In this document: positions 31,314-42,729 of the stretch, piece by piece
Layout: each line of letters opens with the position of its first letter
Position numbering within the stretch: the stretch's first letter is position 1
Origin: Gammaproteobacteria bacterium
GTDB lineage: Bacteria; Pseudomonadota; Gammaproteobacteria; Pseudomonadales; Pseudomonadaceae
DNA length: 64,000 nucleotides
Assembly: GCA_023475025.1 (NCBI GenBank)
Contig: JAMCWB010000037.1
Coordinates: 1-64,000 of the forward strand
Direction of reading: 5' to 3'
Made by a program: the position numbers and the translations under genes
Notes under the pieces: model-generated
Told to the model about the DNA's origin: nothing
Seen by the model: the letters and a program-made list of their open reading frames with translations, nothing else
Databases searched by the model: none

Positions 31314-31619
31314 ATGCAAGCAGCAATCCGAAACGTCTGGTCTTTCATTGTGCTGATGAGCATGGTGCCGGCGGTTGTCGTCGCCGCCGACCCCGCAGAT
31401 GCCGCAGTGCCCGTGGCAGACCAAGAATACCACTCTCCGCTGGCCAATTATCAGCGCTGGGAATACCAGCCCCCCGGTGACTGGCGCGCCGCGAATGACA
31501 AAGTCGCTGAAATTGGCGGCTGGCAAGCCTATGCCGCTGAAGTCTGGGAAGCCTCGCAACAGGCGGATGCCGCTGACGACGAGCCGGACACGGCTGATCA
31601 TCATGGCCATCATCATTAA
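31314..31619 (+). CDS. Small periplasmic protein with C-terminal His cluster
   Basis: Signal peptide; ends ADHHGHHH; first gene of the CopR-controlled cluster. Confidence 0.7.
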   Translation: MQAAIRNVWSFIVLMSMVPAVVVAADPADAAVPVADQEYHSPLANYQRWEYQPPGDWRAANDKVAEIGGWQAYAAEVWEASQQADAADDEPDTADHHGHHH

Positions 31620-31631
31620 GGAGCGTTAAGC

Positions 31632-33041
31632 ATGCAGATATCAGGGATGCGGCGACTGCTGGTGCTGGGCTGCCTGCCAGTGATATTGGCAGGTTGTGCC
31701 AGCCTGGCACCTGAGCAATCGCTGGAACGTGTCTCTCAGGCCAGCACCGAGCTGACCGCTGGCCACAGCCTGACCCTGGCCAGCAATGAGACGGCTGTGG
31801 CAGTGCGCGAGCATGTCAGCACCTTGCTGGCTGAGCCGCTGACGCTGGAAACCGCTGTCGAAATTGCTTTGTTGAACAACCCCGGCTTGCAGGCGAGTCT
31901 GTTTGACCTGGGTATTGCCGATGCCGAGCGTGTGCAGGCCAGCCGCTTGCCCAATCCGGGTTTTTCCATCGGCCGCTATACCCAAGGCAGCGAAGTGGAA
32001 TGGGGGCGTGGGCTGCATCTGAACCTAGCCCGCCTGATCAGCTTGCCGATGACGCAACGTATCGCTGCCGGTCATTCAGAGCAGGTAGAACGTGAGGTCA
32101 GCCTGGCGGTGATGCGTCTGGCCACCGATGCGCGTATCGCCTGGTATCGCGCCGTTGCTGCCGAGCAGAGTCTGGCCTATAGCCGACAGGTCATGCAGGC
32201 CGCCGACGCCGCTGCCGAGCTGGCGCGTCGCATGGCGCGGGTGGGCAACTTCAATGCCCTGCAGCAAGCAAACCAGCAGACCTTCTATGCCGAAGCGGCA
32301 CTGGGGCTGCTGCAGGCTGAACGTGAGCGCAATGCCAGCCGTGAAGCCCTGATAAGGACCCTGGGTTTGTGGGGTGATCAGCTGGCGTTCGACTTGCCCG
32401 AGCGCCTGCCTGACTTGCCCGAGGAAGCGTTGGCACAACCGGATATCGAGCGCAAGGCAATGGCCAGCAGACTGGACGTGCAGGCGGCGCAGCTGAATAC
32501 CACGCGGATGGCCGATTCGTTAAGCCTGGGCCGGGCTACCCGCTTTATCAATGTGCTGGAGCTGGGGCTGGAACACAGCAGCTCGAACGAGGCCCCGGTC
32601 AAACGTGGTGTTGAAATCAGCGTTGAGCTGCCCTTGTTCGATTGGAGCGGTTCTCGCATGGCGCGCAACGAAGCGGTGTACATGCAAGCCATCCAGCGCA
32701 CGGCCGACGTGGCCATCAATGCCCGCTCGCAAGTACGCGAAAGTTATCAGGTCTACCGCAACAGCTGGGATGTCGCGGCTCACTACCGGGATGAGATCGT
32801 GCCCCTGCGCAAGCGCATCAGCGAAGAGCAGTTACTGCGGTACAACGCCATGTTTGCCAGCGTGTTCGATCTGCTGGCCGATGCCCGCGAGCAGATCACC
32901 ACGGTCAATAGTTATGTGCAGGCACAGCGTGACTTCTGGGTCGCGCAGGCTGAACTCGATCTGGTGCGTTACGGGCCGGTCAGCCCCAGTCAGAAAACTG
33001 TGGCGGCAGCCCCCATCAGTACTCAAGCCAAAGGACACTGA
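31632..33041 (+). CDS. TolC family outer-membrane protein (lipoprotein)
   Basis: Lipobox ILAGCAS; TLETAVEIALLNNPGLQASLFDLGIADAERVQASRLPNPG. Confidence 0.85.
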   Translation: MQISGMRRLLVLGCLPVILAGCASLAPEQSLERVSQASTELTAGHSLTLASNETAVAVREHVSTLLAEPLTLETAVEIALLNNPGLQASLFDLGIADAERVQASRLPNPGFSIGRYTQGSEVEWGRGLHLNLARLISLPMTQRIAAGHSEQVEREVSLAVMRLATDARIAWYRAVAAEQSLAYSRQVMQAADAAAELARRMARVGNFNALQQANQQTFYAEAALGLLQAERERNASREALIRTLGLWGDQLAFDLPERLPDLPEEALAQPDIERKAMASRLDVQAAQLNTTRMADSLSLGRATRFINVLELGLEHSSSNEAPVKRGVEISVELPLFDWSGSRMARNEAVYMQAIQRTADVAINARSQVRESYQVYRNSWDVAAHYRDEIVPLRKRISEEQLLRYNAMFASVFDLLADAREQITTVNSYVQAQRDFWVAQAELDLVRYGPVSPSQKTVAAAPISTQAKGH

Positions 33042-33043
33042 GC

Positions 33044-34435
33044 ATGGTTTCACGGCGTGATTTTTTTCTCGGAGCGGGCGCGCTGACGGCCGCTGTCGCC
33101 ACCTCCCAGGTGAGCCGGGTAGCCCTGGCGGGTTTACCCGAGCCGGTCATCCAGACCCGGCCCGACACCATGCCGCCGCTGGAACCCGCCAATGGGCGGC
33201 CTTACCGTCCGGTGGTGACCCTGAATGGCTGGACCTTGCCGTGGCGCATGAACCAGGGCGTGAAAGAGTTTCATCTGGTCGCCGAGCCGGTGGTGCGTGA
33301 CATGGGGGCTGGCTTTACCGCACACCTGTGGGGTTACAACGGCCAGTCGCCGGGACCGACCATCGAGGTGGTAGAGGGTGACCGGGTTCGCATTTTCGTC
33401 ACCAACAAGCTGCCGGAAGCCACCAGTGTGCATTGGCATGGCCAGCGCCTGCCCAATGGCATGGACGGGGTGGCCGGGCTGAATCAACGCGCCATCCCGG
33501 TCGGCAAGACCTATGTCTACGAGTTTGAGGCCAAGCGCCCCGGCACCTTCATGTACCACCCGCATGCGGATGAAATGGTGCAGATGGCCATGGGCATGAT
33601 GGGCTTCTGGGTCACCCATCCAAGGGCCCCACGGGAAGACATTGCCGAGGTCGACCGGGATTACTGTTTCCTGCTCAATGCCTATGAGGTCGAGCCGGGC
33701 AGTCATACGCCCAAAATCATGGAAATGCTCGATTTCAATATCTGGAGCTTCAACAGCCGTATTTTCCCCGGTATTGACCCCCTGGTGGCGCGCCAGAACG
33801 ATCGGGTGCGCCTGCGTATCGGCAATCTGACCATGACCAATCACCCGATCCACCTGCATGGTCATGAGTTCGAAGTAACCGGCACCGATGGCGGGCCGGT
33901 ACCCAAGGGCGCGCGCTGGCCGGAAGTGACTACGGATATTGCCGTCGGCCAGATGCGGCAAGTCGAGTTTATTGCCGATGAACCGGGTGACTGGGCCTTG
34001 CATTGCCACAAGAGTCACCATGTGATGAACCCGATGGGGCACGACGTGCCCACCATGATCGGGGTTGACCACAGTGAGGTGGTGCAGAAGATCAGCGGCC
34101 TGATTCCCGACTATATGGTAATGGGCGAGCGTGGCATGGCCGATATGAAAGAGATGGAAATGCCCTTGCCGCTGAACACCGCTCCGATGATGACCGGTGA
34201 CGGCCCTTACGGCCCGATCGGCATGGGCGGCATGTTTACCATGCTCAAGGTGCGCGATAACCAGGCCCCGGGTGATTACAGTGACCCCGGCTGGTATCAG
34301 CAGCCTGAGGGCACCCGTGCGTTTGAGTGGACCGGCTCGACGCCAGAGCCAGCACGTTTCCGTGCTGACGATGAAGCGCCCGTTCCGGAAGCGGAGGTTC
34401 AGGTTCGCAAGCCATCCGGGCATGCGGGCCATTAA
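33044..34435 (+). CDS. copA: Multicopper oxidase (CopA-type, Tat signal)
   Basis: SRRDFFLGAGALTAAVA Tat-like signal; VHWHGQRLPNGMDGV, TFMYHPHADEMVQMAMGMMG, HPIHLHGHEFEV, WALHCHKSHHVMNPMGH. Confidence 0.93.
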   Translation: MVSRRDFFLGAGALTAAVATSQVSRVALAGLPEPVIQTRPDTMPPLEPANGRPYRPVVTLNGWTLPWRMNQGVKEFHLVAEPVVRDMGAGFTAHLWGYNGQSPGPTIEVVEGDRVRIFVTNKLPEATSVHWHGQRLPNGMDGVAGLNQRAIPVGKTYVYEFEAKRPGTFMYHPHADEMVQMAMGMMGFWVTHPRAPREDIAEVDRDYCFLLNAYEVEPGSHTPKIMEMLDFNIWSFNSRIFPGIDPLVARQNDRVRLRIGNLTMTNHPIHLHGHEFEVTGTDGGPVPKGARWPEVTTDIAVGQMRQVEFIADEPGDWALHCHKSHHVMNPMGHDVPTMIGVDHSEVVQKISGLIPDYMVMGERGMADMKEMEMPLPLNTAPMMTGDGPYGPIGMGGMFTMLKVRDNQAPGDYSDPGWYQQPEGTRAFEWTGSTPEPARFRADDEAPVPEAEVQVRKPSGHAGH

Positions 34436-34454
34436 ATTCCCGAGGAGTTACCCC

Positions 34455-34979
34455 ATGAAGAAAGGTTTTGCACTATCACTGGTCACGGCCGCTGTTTTGG
34501 CAACAGCCAGTGTGGCCGGGCATGCCCGCGGCCCGTCAACCCACACAGATCATTCGGCTTATCCGCCGGAGCAACAGGACTGGGGGATTCTGGGCGAGGA
34601 GGCAGCGGTGGATCGTGTGGTGGAGATTCGCATGGATGACGACATGCGTTTTTACCCTGATCATCTGGAGGTCGAAGAAGGTGAAACCCTGCGACTGGTG
34701 ATTCACAACGACGGCCAACTGTTGCATGAACTGGTGCTGGGTACGCCGGAAGAACTGGCCGAACATGCCGAGCTGATGGCCGAATTTCCGAACATGGAAC
34801 ATGACGATCCATGGATGGTCCACGTTGATCCCGGCGAAACCGGCGAACTGATCTGGACCTTCAACCGGGCTGGGCGCTTTGATTTTGCTTGCCTGCTGCC
34901 CGGACACTTTGAAGCCGGTATGAAGGGCAGTGTAACCATTGCGTCTGACGCTGATGATTCGCACGCCAGCCACCACTGA
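34455..34979 (+). CDS. Cupredoxin-family copper-binding periplasmic protein
   Basis: LRLVIHNDGQLLHELVLG...GELIWTFNRAGRFDFACLLPGHFEAGMKGSVTI. Confidence 0.9.
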   Translation: MKKGFALSLVTAAVLATASVAGHARGPSTHTDHSAYPPEQQDWGILGEEAAVDRVVEIRMDDDMRFYPDHLEVEEGETLRLVIHNDGQLLHELVLGTPEELAEHAELMAEFPNMEHDDPWMVHVDPGETGELIWTFNRAGRFDFACLLPGHFEAGMKGSVTIASDADDSHASHH

Positions 34980-34984
34980 GGATA

Positions 34985-35287
34985 GTGAATATGAAAACGC
35001 TGAAAGTAGTGATGTTGGGCTTGAGTCTGGCAATGACACCCTTGTTGGCTGGTGCTGCAGAGGATGACAGGAGTGAGGGCGAGGTTCGCCGGGTTGATCT
35101 GGATGGTCAGCGGGTTACCCTGCGCCACGGCCCGATCGATAATCTGAAAATGCCCCCCATGACCATGGTGTTCCGGGTTGACCAGCAGGATCAACTGGAG
35201 CCGTTGGCTCCGGGTGACCAGGTAACCTTCCGTGCTGAAGAGCGTGATGGCAGCTATATCGTTTTTGACCTGCAGAAGGTGGAATGA
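34985..35287 (+). CDS. CusF-like periplasmic copper-binding protein
   Basis: GEVRRVDLDGQRVTLRHGPIDNLKMPPMTMVFRV...GDQVTFRAEERDGSYIVFDLQ. Confidence 0.9.
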   Translation: MNMKTLKVVMLGLSLAMTPLLAGAAEDDRSEGEVRRVDLDGQRVTLRHGPIDNLKMPPMTMVFRVDQQDQLEPLAPGDQVTFRAEERDGSYIVFDLQKVE

Positions 35288-35301
35288 GCTAGAATCCTGT
35301 T

Positions 35302-35640
35302 ATGAAAGGCTCAAAAGTGCTGCATGTCCTGCTCTGCGTCTTGCTGCTGGGGTTCTCCACCCTGGCGGCAGCGCTGAGCGCGATTGAGCACTGTGTGCAG
35401 GAGCCAATGAACCATGCCGATTGTGCCGGCATGGTTGAGCAACCAGCTGACAGCACCTTTGTTCAGATCAGCGCCGATCTGCTCTGTCAGTTAGGTGGCA
35501 GTTGCCATGTCAGTGTGGCGACGCTGTACAATGAAGAACCGGCCGACACCCCGTTGTCCGGCTCACTACCACAGGTTTTGCCACCTGCAGACTTTCTTGC
35601 GGTGGCTGCACCTCCTTTCTGGCGACCTCCACGCCACTGA
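35302..35640 (+). CDS. Small secreted Cys-containing hypothetical protein upstream of cusCBA
   Basis: Signal peptide; CVQEPMNHADCAGM...CQLGGSCHVS. Confidence 0.6.
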   Translation: MKGSKVLHVLLCVLLLGFSTLAAALSAIEHCVQEPMNHADCAGMVEQPADSTFVQISADLLCQLGGSCHVSVATLYNEEPADTPLSGSLPQVLPPADFLAVAAPPFWRPPRH

Positions 35641-35725
35641 TTCCCCTTTGATTTTCGCGCCTTGCCGCTGAGCGACAGGGTAGTCGCGTGCCTTGAGTAC
35701 GCTGATCCACTGGGGATCTATTGTG

Positions 35726-36973
35726 ATGAAGAATTTAATGCTGCGTCAGCTGCCGCGTGTGCTGCTGGTGCTTGGCTTGGTGCCGCTAACACCCTTGTCG
35801 GCGTTGACCCTCGAGCAAACGCTGACCCTGGCTGAGCAGCAGGCGCCTGCGCTGCAGTCCTTGCGGTTGCAGCAACAGGCTGCCGGCAGTGAAGCGCAGG
35901 CAGCCGGGCAACTGCCTGACCCACGCCTGAGTTTCGGTCTGCAGAATGTACCGATCGAGGGTGGCAATCGCGGCCGGCTGGACGCGGACAGCATGAGCAT
36001 GCAATCCGTCGGCTTCATGCAGGAGGTGCCGAATCGTGCCCGGCGCTCAGCCCGGCGTGATCTGGCGGAGGCGATTGAATCCAGTGCGGGTGCACAGTAC
36101 CAGGTCGAACGTTTCGAGGTGCGTTTGGGTATTGCTGACGTGTGGTTGCGTTTGCGCGGCGTCGAGCAACAACTGGCCCTCTTTGACGAGCTGTATAAGC
36201 AGAATGATTTGCTGGCGACGGCGATTGCTGCGCGATTGTCCGGCGGGCAAGGAGCATTGGCCGAGCAACCCATGGCGGCGATTGAACGGGCCCAGCTGGA
36301 ACAGCGCCATGATCAACTGCGGGCTCAGCAAGCAGGTCTGCAGGCCGCCAGTCGGCGCTGGCTGGGCGAACAGGCCATCAGCCAGACCCAGGGTACCTGG
36401 CCGCAATGGCCAGTGGACGAAGCTGGCTGGCGCCAGCGACTGCAACAGCAGCAACTCCCCCAACTGGCCCGCTACCAACCGCTGCAGCAGGAAAGTGCCG
36501 CCGCTCTGCGTCTGGCTCAGGCCGATTTGCGCCCGGACTGGAGCTGGGGGGTCGCTTATCAACGCCGGGGTATGGGGTTGGATGACATGGTCAGTGTGCA
36601 GTTGAGTGTTGATCTGCCGGTATTTCCCGGCAGTCGACAGCAACCACGGATCGACGCACGTGATCTGCAACTGGCAGCCGTGCAGCAAGAGCAGGAAAGC
36701 TGGCAACGCCGCCTGGAGGCGGAACTGGCTGCCGAATTGAGCGAATACCATCGCCTGACAGCAGCAGTGGCGCGCAGTGCTGAACAGTTGCTGCCGCTGG
36801 CCGAGCAGCGGGCTGATCTGGCAATGGCGGATTATCGTAGCGGTCGCGGCTCGCTGGACGCGCTGGCCGTTGCCCGCAGTGCATGGACAGAAGCGCGCCT
36901 GGCGCATGTGCAGTGGCAGACCGAGCGCTCGCTCAGCCATGCGCGACTACAGCTGACCTGGGGAGACAATTGA
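35726..36973 (+). CDS. TolC family outer-membrane efflux protein (CusC-like)
   Basis: LTLEQTLTLAEQQAPALQSLRLQQQAAGSEAQAAGQLPDPRLSFGLQNVPIEG. Confidence 0.88.
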   Translation: MKNLMLRQLPRVLLVLGLVPLTPLSALTLEQTLTLAEQQAPALQSLRLQQQAAGSEAQAAGQLPDPRLSFGLQNVPIEGGNRGRLDADSMSMQSVGFMQEVPNRARRSARRDLAEAIESSAGAQYQVERFEVRLGIADVWLRLRGVEQQLALFDELYKQNDLLATAIAARLSGGQGALAEQPMAAIERAQLEQRHDQLRAQQAGLQAASRRWLGEQAISQTQGTWPQWPVDEAGWRQRLQQQQLPQLARYQPLQQESAAALRLAQADLRPDWSWGVAYQRRGMGLDDMVSVQLSVDLPVFPGSRQQPRIDARDLQLAAVQQEQESWQRRLEAELAAELSEYHRLTAAVARSAEQLLPLAEQRADLAMADYRSGRGSLDALAVARSAWTEARLAHVQWQTERSLSHARLQLTWGDN

Positions 36974-36974
36974 G

Positions 36975-38405
36975 ATGACTATTCACCTGTTATTGGCAGC
37001 CATGTTGCTGCTGTTGGCTTTGCCCTTGGTCGCTGACCCACATGCCGGACACGGCCACACTGAAGCGGGCGATGACGAGCGCCGGGTTTTGTACTGGTAT
37101 GACCCGATGTATCCCCAGCAGCATTTTGACGAGCCGGGCCGTTCACCCTTTATGGATATGGACCTGGTACCGCGTTATGCCGATGCCGGGGATGATGGCA
37201 CCAGCCTGCGCATCGACCCCGGCCTGACCCGTAACCTGGGCATGCGACTGACCCGCGTGGAAACGGGGCAGTTGAATCAATCCATTGAGGTCAGTGCCCT
37301 GCTGGGGTATGACCAACGGCGCATGAGCGTTCTGCAAACCCGCACCCAGGTGTGGGTTGACCGAGTTGCCGCGCTGGCCCCGGAGGATGTGCTGGAGGCC
37401 GGCACCATGCTGGCTGAATTGCTGGTACCTGACTGGGTCGCGGCGCAGGAAGAGTATCTGGCCTTGCGACGGCTGGGGGACGCGGAGCTGACCGCAGCGG
37501 CCTGGCAGCGCCTGCGTCTGAGTGGTATGCCGGAGGCGCTGATGCAACAGGTTCGCCAGAGCAATCGGGTGCAAACCCATTGGTCATTGCGTAGTCCGGT
37601 TGATGGCGTATTGCTTGAGCTGCCCTTACGCGCCGGTATGAGCTTGCCAGCCGGCAGCACCCTGGCACGCATCAACGGTCTGGAGCAGGTGTGGCTGGAA
37701 TTGGCCGTACCGCAGTCACAGGCCAGCATGGTGCAACCCGGCCAGGCCTTCGAGTTTGTCCTGCCCGGCCTGCATGAGCAGTCACTGCCAGCGGTCATCG
37801 AGCGCGTGCTCCCCGAAGCGGACAGCAGCAGCCGTGTGGTGCGCGTCCGGGCAGTGCTGGATAACCCGGAGCAGCGTTTGCGTCCGGGCATGAGTGGCCG
37901 CGCTCGCTTGACGCTGGAGCGTGATGAAGAGCAGTTGCTGGTGGCCGCTGATGCGGTGATACGTACTGGACGGCGGGACCTGGTGATGCTGGCCGAAGAA
38001 GGTGGCCGCTTTCGCCCGCAAGAGGTTCGTGTGGGCCGTGAGGGCGCCGAGCAGGTGGAAATCCTCGAAGGCCTGGAAGCGGGCCAGTTAGTGGTGAGTG
38101 GCGCTCAGTTCCTGATTGACTCCGAAGCCAGTTTGCGCGGCATTATGGCGCGCGCAGCAGAACCGCTCGACCAGGAACTGCACAGTGCTGACGGCGTCGT
38201 GTTGTACCGGGACGAAGATGGCCTGATGCTGGACCACGGGCCCTTTGAAAGCCTCGGTATGGCTGGCATGGCGATGCAGTTCGCGCTGGACCCGGAGCTG
38301 GACATGAGTGGTATCGAAGACGGTGACACCGTGCGTGTCTGGGTCCGCGAAGAACCCGATGGCTTGCCGATTGTGCACATCGAGAAACTGGAGGCGCAAC
38401 CATGA
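36975..38405 (+). CDS. cusB: RND efflux periplasmic adaptor CusB with N-terminal heavy-metal-binding segment and C-terminal CusF-like domain
   Basis: [30 protein letters not shown]-terminal [23 protein letters not shown] CusF-like motif. Confidence 0.9.
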   Translation: MTIHLLLAAMLLLLALPLVADPHAGHGHTEAGDDERRVLYWYDPMYPQQHFDEPGRSPFMDMDLVPRYADAGDDGTSLRIDPGLTRNLGMRLTRVETGQLNQSIEVSALLGYDQRRMSVLQTRTQVWVDRVAALAPEDVLEAGTMLAELLVPDWVAAQEEYLALRRLGDAELTAAAWQRLRLSGMPEALMQQVRQSNRVQTHWSLRSPVDGVLLELPLRAGMSLPAGSTLARINGLEQVWLELAVPQSQASMVQPGQAFEFVLPGLHEQSLPAVIERVLPEADSSSRVVRVRAVLDNPEQRLRPGMSGRARLTLERDEEQLLVAADAVIRTGRRDLVMLAEEGGRFRPQEVRVGREGAEQVEILEGLEAGQLVVSGAQFLIDSEASLRGIMARAAEPLDQELHSADGVVLYRDEDGLMLDHGPFESLGMAGMAMQFALDPELDMSGIEDGDTVRVWVREEPDGLPIVHIEKLEAQP

Positions 38406-41400
38406 TCGCCGCCATTATCCGTTGGTCGCTGGGCAATCGGCTGCTGGTCTTGCTGGCCACGCTGTTCTGTGTGGCCTGGGGGGTCTGGTCCATGCTGCGC
38501 ATGCCGGTGGATGCCTTGCCGGATCTGTCGGATACCCAGGTGATTATCCGCACCAGCTGGCCCGGCCAGGCACCCCAGATTGTCGAGAACCAGATTACCT
38601 ATCCACTGGCAACCACCATGATGTCAGTCCCCGGGGCCAGCACGGTGCGGGGGTTTTCATTCTTTGGTGATAGTTACCTGTATGTGCTGTTCGAGGATGG
38701 TACCGATCTGTACTGGGCGCGTTCGCGCGTGCTGGAGTACCTGAGTCAGGTGCAGGGTCGCTTGCCGGCCGGGGTAACGCCCGCGCTTGGGCCTGATGCC
38801 ACGGGGGTCGGGTGGATCTATCAATACGCCCTGGTGGATCGCAGTGGCCAGCACAATCTGGCCGAATTGCGCAGCCTGCAGGACTGGTTTCTCAAGTACG
38901 AATTGCAAGCGATACCCGAGGTGGCTGAAGTGGCCACCGTCGGCGGAATGCGCAAGCAATACCAGATCGTGCTGGATCCGGTCAGTATGGCCAATCTGGG
39001 GGTTACCCAGCAGCAAGTCAGTGCGGCCATAGGGCGGGCCAATCAGGAGACCGGTGGCAGCGTACTCGAGCTGGCCGAAGCCGAATACATGGTGCGCGCC
39101 TCTGGCTATCTGGAGACTCTTGAGGACTTCCGGCAGATCCCCCTGCGGGTGGATTCGGCGGGCGTGCCGGTATTGCTGGGTGATGTGGCCCGCATCCAGC
39201 TGGGGCCGGAAATGCGCCGCGGTATCGCCGAGCTGGATGGTGAGGGCGAAGTGGTCGGTGGTGTGGTCGTGCTGCGCAGTGGCGGCAACGCACGGGTCGT
39301 GATCGAGAATGTGCGCGAGCGTCTCGATGAGCTGGCTGCCAGCCTGCCGGACGGTGTTGAAGTGGTCACCACCTACGACCGTGCCGAGCTGATCGACAGT
39401 GCCATCAGCAACCTGAGTCGCAAGCTGGTTGAAGAGTTTCTGGTCGTCGCCCTGGTGTGCCTGGCCTTCCTCTGGCATCTGCGCTCTTCGCTGGTGGCCA
39501 TTGTCGCCTTGCCGATCGGCGTGCTGGTGTCCTTTATCATCATGCAGGCGCAGGGCATCAACGCCAACATCATGTCACTCGGGGGAATCGCCATTGCCAT
39601 TGGTGCCATGGTGGATGCGGCGGTGGTGATGATTGAAAACGCGCACAAGAAACTGGAGGCCTGGCAGCAGGCCAATCCTGATCGGCGCATGCTCCCGGCC
39701 GAACACCGGCAACTGATTCAGAACGCGGCCACCGAAGTAGGGCCAGCGCTCTTTTTCAGTCTGCTGATTATCACGCTGTCATTTATTCCGGTGTTTACCT
39801 TGCAGGCCCAGGAAGGGCGGTTATTTGGGCCACTGGCCTGGACCAAAACCTGGGCCATGGCCGCGGCGGCAGGTTTGTCGGTCACCTTGATTCCCGTGTT
39901 GATGCTGTATGCCGTGCGCGGGCGTATCCGCTCTGAACAGAGCAATCCACTCAATCGAGCCATGATCTGGATCTACCGCCCCGGCCTCTCGGCTGTCATG
40001 CGTTGGCCGAAAACCACCCTGCTGGTGGCTTTGCTGGTGTTTTTAACCAGCCTGTGGCCGATGCAGCGCCTGGGCGGTGAGTTCTTGCCGCCCCTGGATG
40101 AGGGTGATCTGTTGTATATGCCGACCGCGTTGCCGGGCTTGTCTGCCCAGCGAGCGGCTGAGCTTTTGCAACAGACCGACCGCATGATCATGAGCGTGCC
40201 TGAAGTCGAGCGGGTGTTCGGCAAGGCCGGGCGAGCCGATACGGCGACGGACCCGGCTCCGCTGGAAATGTTCGAAACCAGTATTCGCTTCAAGCCACGC
40301 GATCAGTGGCGCCCGGGCATGACCCCGGAAAAGCTGATTGAGGAACTGGACCAGGCGGTGCAGGTCCCGGGCCTGGCCAATTTGTGGATTCCGCCGATCC
40401 GCAATCGTATCGACATGTTGGCGACTGGTATCAAAAGCCCGATAGGCATCAAGGTCAGTGGCAGTGATCTCCGGCGTATCGATGCCTTGACCCAGAAGAT
40501 CGAGCAGGTCGCACGCCAGGTGCCCGGCGTCCGTTCGGCTATTGCCGAGCGGCTGGTTGGTGGGCGTTATCTGGATGTCGACATTGATCGCTTCGAGGCT
40601 GCCCGTCACGGCCTGAATATCGCTGATGTGCATGACCTTGTAGCCGGTGCGGTTGGGGGTATGAACATTGGCGAGACAGTGGAAGGGTTGGCGCGTTATC
40701 CGATCAACTTGCGCTATGCACAGGATTGGCGGGATTCGCCGCAGGCCTTGCGCGAGTTGCCGATCTTTACCCCCGGGGGCGCGCAGATCACGCTGGGCAG
40801 CATTGCTGAGGTAAGCATCAGTGACGGCCCGCCGATGCTGCGTAGCGAGAATGCGCGACCGTCAGGCTGGGTCTATATCGACGGCCATGGGCGGGATATG
40901 GCTGGGCTGGTGCAGTCACTGCGCGAGCGGATCAATGCTGAGGTGGTACTCGATGATGGCATGAGCTTGAGCTACTCCGGTCAATTCGAGTTTATGCAAC
41001 GGGCGAACGAACGCTTGATGCTGGTGGTGCCGGCAACCTTGGTGATCATTTTCGTGCTGCTGTATCTGACCTTTGGCCGCGTGGGTGAAGCCCTGTTGAT
41101 CATGGCGACCTTGCCCTTTGCACTAACGGGTGGGCTGTGGTTCATGTACTTGCTTGGCTATAACCTGTCCGTTGCCTCGGCGGTGGGTTTTATCGCCCTG
41201 GCAGGGGTTGCCGCCGAGTTTGGCGTCATCATGCTGCTGTATTTGCGCAATGCCTGGGAGCATCGCCAGCAGCAGGGTGAGCAGGACGCCAATGCGCTGA
41301 TGGCAGCGATTCGTGAAGGGGCTTTGCAGCGGGTGCGACCTAAGGCGATGACGGTGCTGGTATTGGTGATTGGTTTGCTACCGATTCTGCTTGGCACCGG

Positions 41401-41551
41401 CACCGGTAGCGAGATCATGAGCCGCATTGTGGCGCCGATGATTGGCGGCATGGTGACCGCGCCATTGCTGTCGATGCTCGTGCTGCCACCTGCCTGGTGG
41501 CTGCTCGAGCTCAGGCGCCAGAAGAAAGCAAGGTTGCAGGCGCCGGCTTAA
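38402..41551 (+). CDS. cusA: Heavy-metal RND efflux pump CusA
   Basis: [22 protein letters not shown]...[38 protein letters not shown]. Confidence 0.95.
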   Translation: MIAAIIRWSLGNRLLVLLATLFCVAWGVWSMLRMPVDALPDLSDTQVIIRTSWPGQAPQIVENQITYPLATTMMSVPGASTVRGFSFFGDSYLYVLFEDGTDLYWARSRVLEYLSQVQGRLPAGVTPALGPDATGVGWIYQYALVDRSGQHNLAELRSLQDWFLKYELQAIPEVAEVATVGGMRKQYQIVLDPVSMANLGVTQQQVSAAIGRANQETGGSVLELAEAEYMVRASGYLETLEDFRQIPLRVDSAGVPVLLGDVARIQLGPEMRRGIAELDGEGEVVGGVVVLRSGGNARVVIENVRERLDELAASLPDGVEVVTTYDRAELIDSAISNLSRKLVEEFLVVALVCLAFLWHLRSSLVAIVALPIGVLVSFIIMQAQGINANIMSLGGIAIAIGAMVDAAVVMIENAHKKLEAWQQANPDRRMLPAEHRQLIQNAATEVGPALFFSLLIITLSFIPVFTLQAQEGRLFGPLAWTKTWAMAAAAGLSVTLIPVLMLYAVRGRIRSEQSNPLNRAMIWIYRPGLSAVMRWPKTTLLVALLVFLTSLWPMQRLGGEFLPPLDEGDLLYMPTALPGLSAQRAAELLQQTDRMIMSVPEVERVFGKAGRADTATDPAPLEMFETSIRFKPRDQWRPGMTPEKLIEELDQAVQVPGLANLWIPPIRNRIDMLATGIKSPIGIKVSGSDLRRIDALTQKIEQVARQVPGVRSAIAERLVGGRYLDVDIDRFEAARHGLNIADVHDLVAGAVGGMNIGETVEGLARYPINLRYAQDWRDSPQALRELPIFTPGGAQITLGSIAEVSISDGPPMLRSENARPSGWVYIDGHGRDMAGLVQSLRERINAEVVLDDGMSLSYSGQFEFMQRANERLMLVVPATLVIIFVLLYLTFGRVGEALLIMATLPFALTGGLWFMYLLGYNLSVASAVGFIALAGVAAEFGVIMLLYLRNAWEHRQQQGEQDANALMAAIREGALQRVRPKAMTVLVLVIGLLPILLGTGTGSEIMSRIVAPMIGGMVTAPLLSMLVLPPAWWLLELRRQKKARLQAPA

Positions 41552-42450
41552 AAGCGGCGCTGGACGATGTAATGCGCCAATTGCCGTAAGGGCTCGGCCT
41601 GGGCGGTAAAACCGCTCAGGCTGTCCAGTGCTTGATCGCGTAGGTCAGTTGCCTTGGCGCGTGCGCCGTCGAGCCCGAGCAGCGCCGGGTAGGTCGGCTT
41701 GTTGCGTGCCACGTCAGCGCCTTGCTGCTTGCCCAGCACGCTGGTCTCGCTTTCGATATCGAGAATATCGTCCTGCACCTGGAAGGCCAGGCCGATGCAG
41801 TCGGCGTAATCGGCCAGTGCACTGAGTTGCGCCGGGCTAGCCTGTTCGCTGGCCAGGGCGCCGAGTTGCACGCTGGCGCGAATCAGTGCGCCGGTCTTGT
41901 GCTGGTGCATATGTTCCAGGCTGGCCAGGTCCAGCTGATTACCCACCGAGGCCAGGTCAATTGCCTGACCGCCGGCCATGCCTAGAGGGCCGGCGGCGCG
42001 GGCCAGGGTCCGGGTCATTTGCAGTCGGGTTGCTGGTTGCCAGTCACCCTGGTGGGTCAGCCAGTCAAAGGCCAGCGCTTGCAAGGCATCACCGGCCAGA
42101 ATTGCAGTGGCTTCGTCAAAGGCGCGGTGACAGGTCGGCTGGCCGCGGCGCAAATCGTCATTGTCCATGGCCGGCAAGTCATCGTGGATCAGCGAGTAGG
42201 CATGAATCAGCTCAACGGCTGCGGCGGCAAAGTCAGCCTGCTCTGATTGGCCACCACAGGCCTGACAGCTGGCATAGGCCAGTACCGGGCGTATGCGCTT
42301 GCCGCCCATGGTCACACTGTAGTGCATCGCGGCATACAGGCGCTGCAGGCGTGCTTCCGGGCTCTGTAATTGCTCGTCGAGCAGAAGGTTGATGCGCGTC
42401 TGGCAATCAGACAGGTAGCGGGCAAGCTCAGTCATCGGCCGGCTCGTCAA
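41548..42450 (-). CDS. ispA: (2E,6E)-farnesyl diphosphate synthase
   Basis: [15 protein letters not shown]...[22 protein letters not shown]...[11 protein letters not shown]. Confidence 0.96.
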   Translation of the reverse strand: MTSRPMTELARYLSDCQTRINLLLDEQLQSPEARLQRLYAAMHYSVTMGGKRIRPVLAYASCQACGGQSEQADFAAAAVELIHAYSLIHDDLPAMDNDDLRRGQPTCHRAFDEATAILAGDALQALAFDWLTHQGDWQPATRLQMTRTLARAAGPLGMAGGQAIDLASVGNQLDLASLEHMHQHKTGALIRASVQLGALASEQASPAQLSALADYADCIGLAFQVQDDILDIESETSVLGKQQGADVARNKPTYPALLGLDGARAKATDLRDQALDSLSGFTAQAEPLRQLAHYIVQRRF

Positions 42451-42670
42451 AGGGTACGCTGCTGGTCTCGCCGTTCTGGCTCAGCAACTGCTGGACTTTC
42501 TGTTCCGCCTGGGTCAGTGCCTGCTGGCAGTCGCGGGTCAGTTTGACGCCCTGTTCGAAGGCGCCGAGCGAGTCTTCCAGGCTGAGTTCGCCACTTTCCA
42601 GTCGCTCGACCAGGGCCTGTAGTTCGGCCAGGGAGTGCTCGAAATCGACGGCGGTTTTTTTGCGGCTCAT
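42428..42670 (-). CDS. xseB: Exodeoxyribonuclease VII small subunit
   Basis: [43 protein letters not shown]. Confidence 0.95.
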   Translation of the reverse strand: MSRKKTAVDFEHSLAELQALVERLESGELSLEDSLGAFEQGVKLTRDCQQALTQAEQKVQQLLSQNGETSSVPFDEPADD

Positions 42671-42729
42671 GGGCTGTCTCGCTGGTTGACCGGGTGAGCG
42701 CTGAACATTACCCAAGGGGCGCGGGTCGG

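Noticed and set aside
33134-34432. 432-aa minus-strand ORF opposite the multicopper oxidase
   Set aside because: Complementary-strand artefact; all copper-oxidase motifs are on the plus strand.
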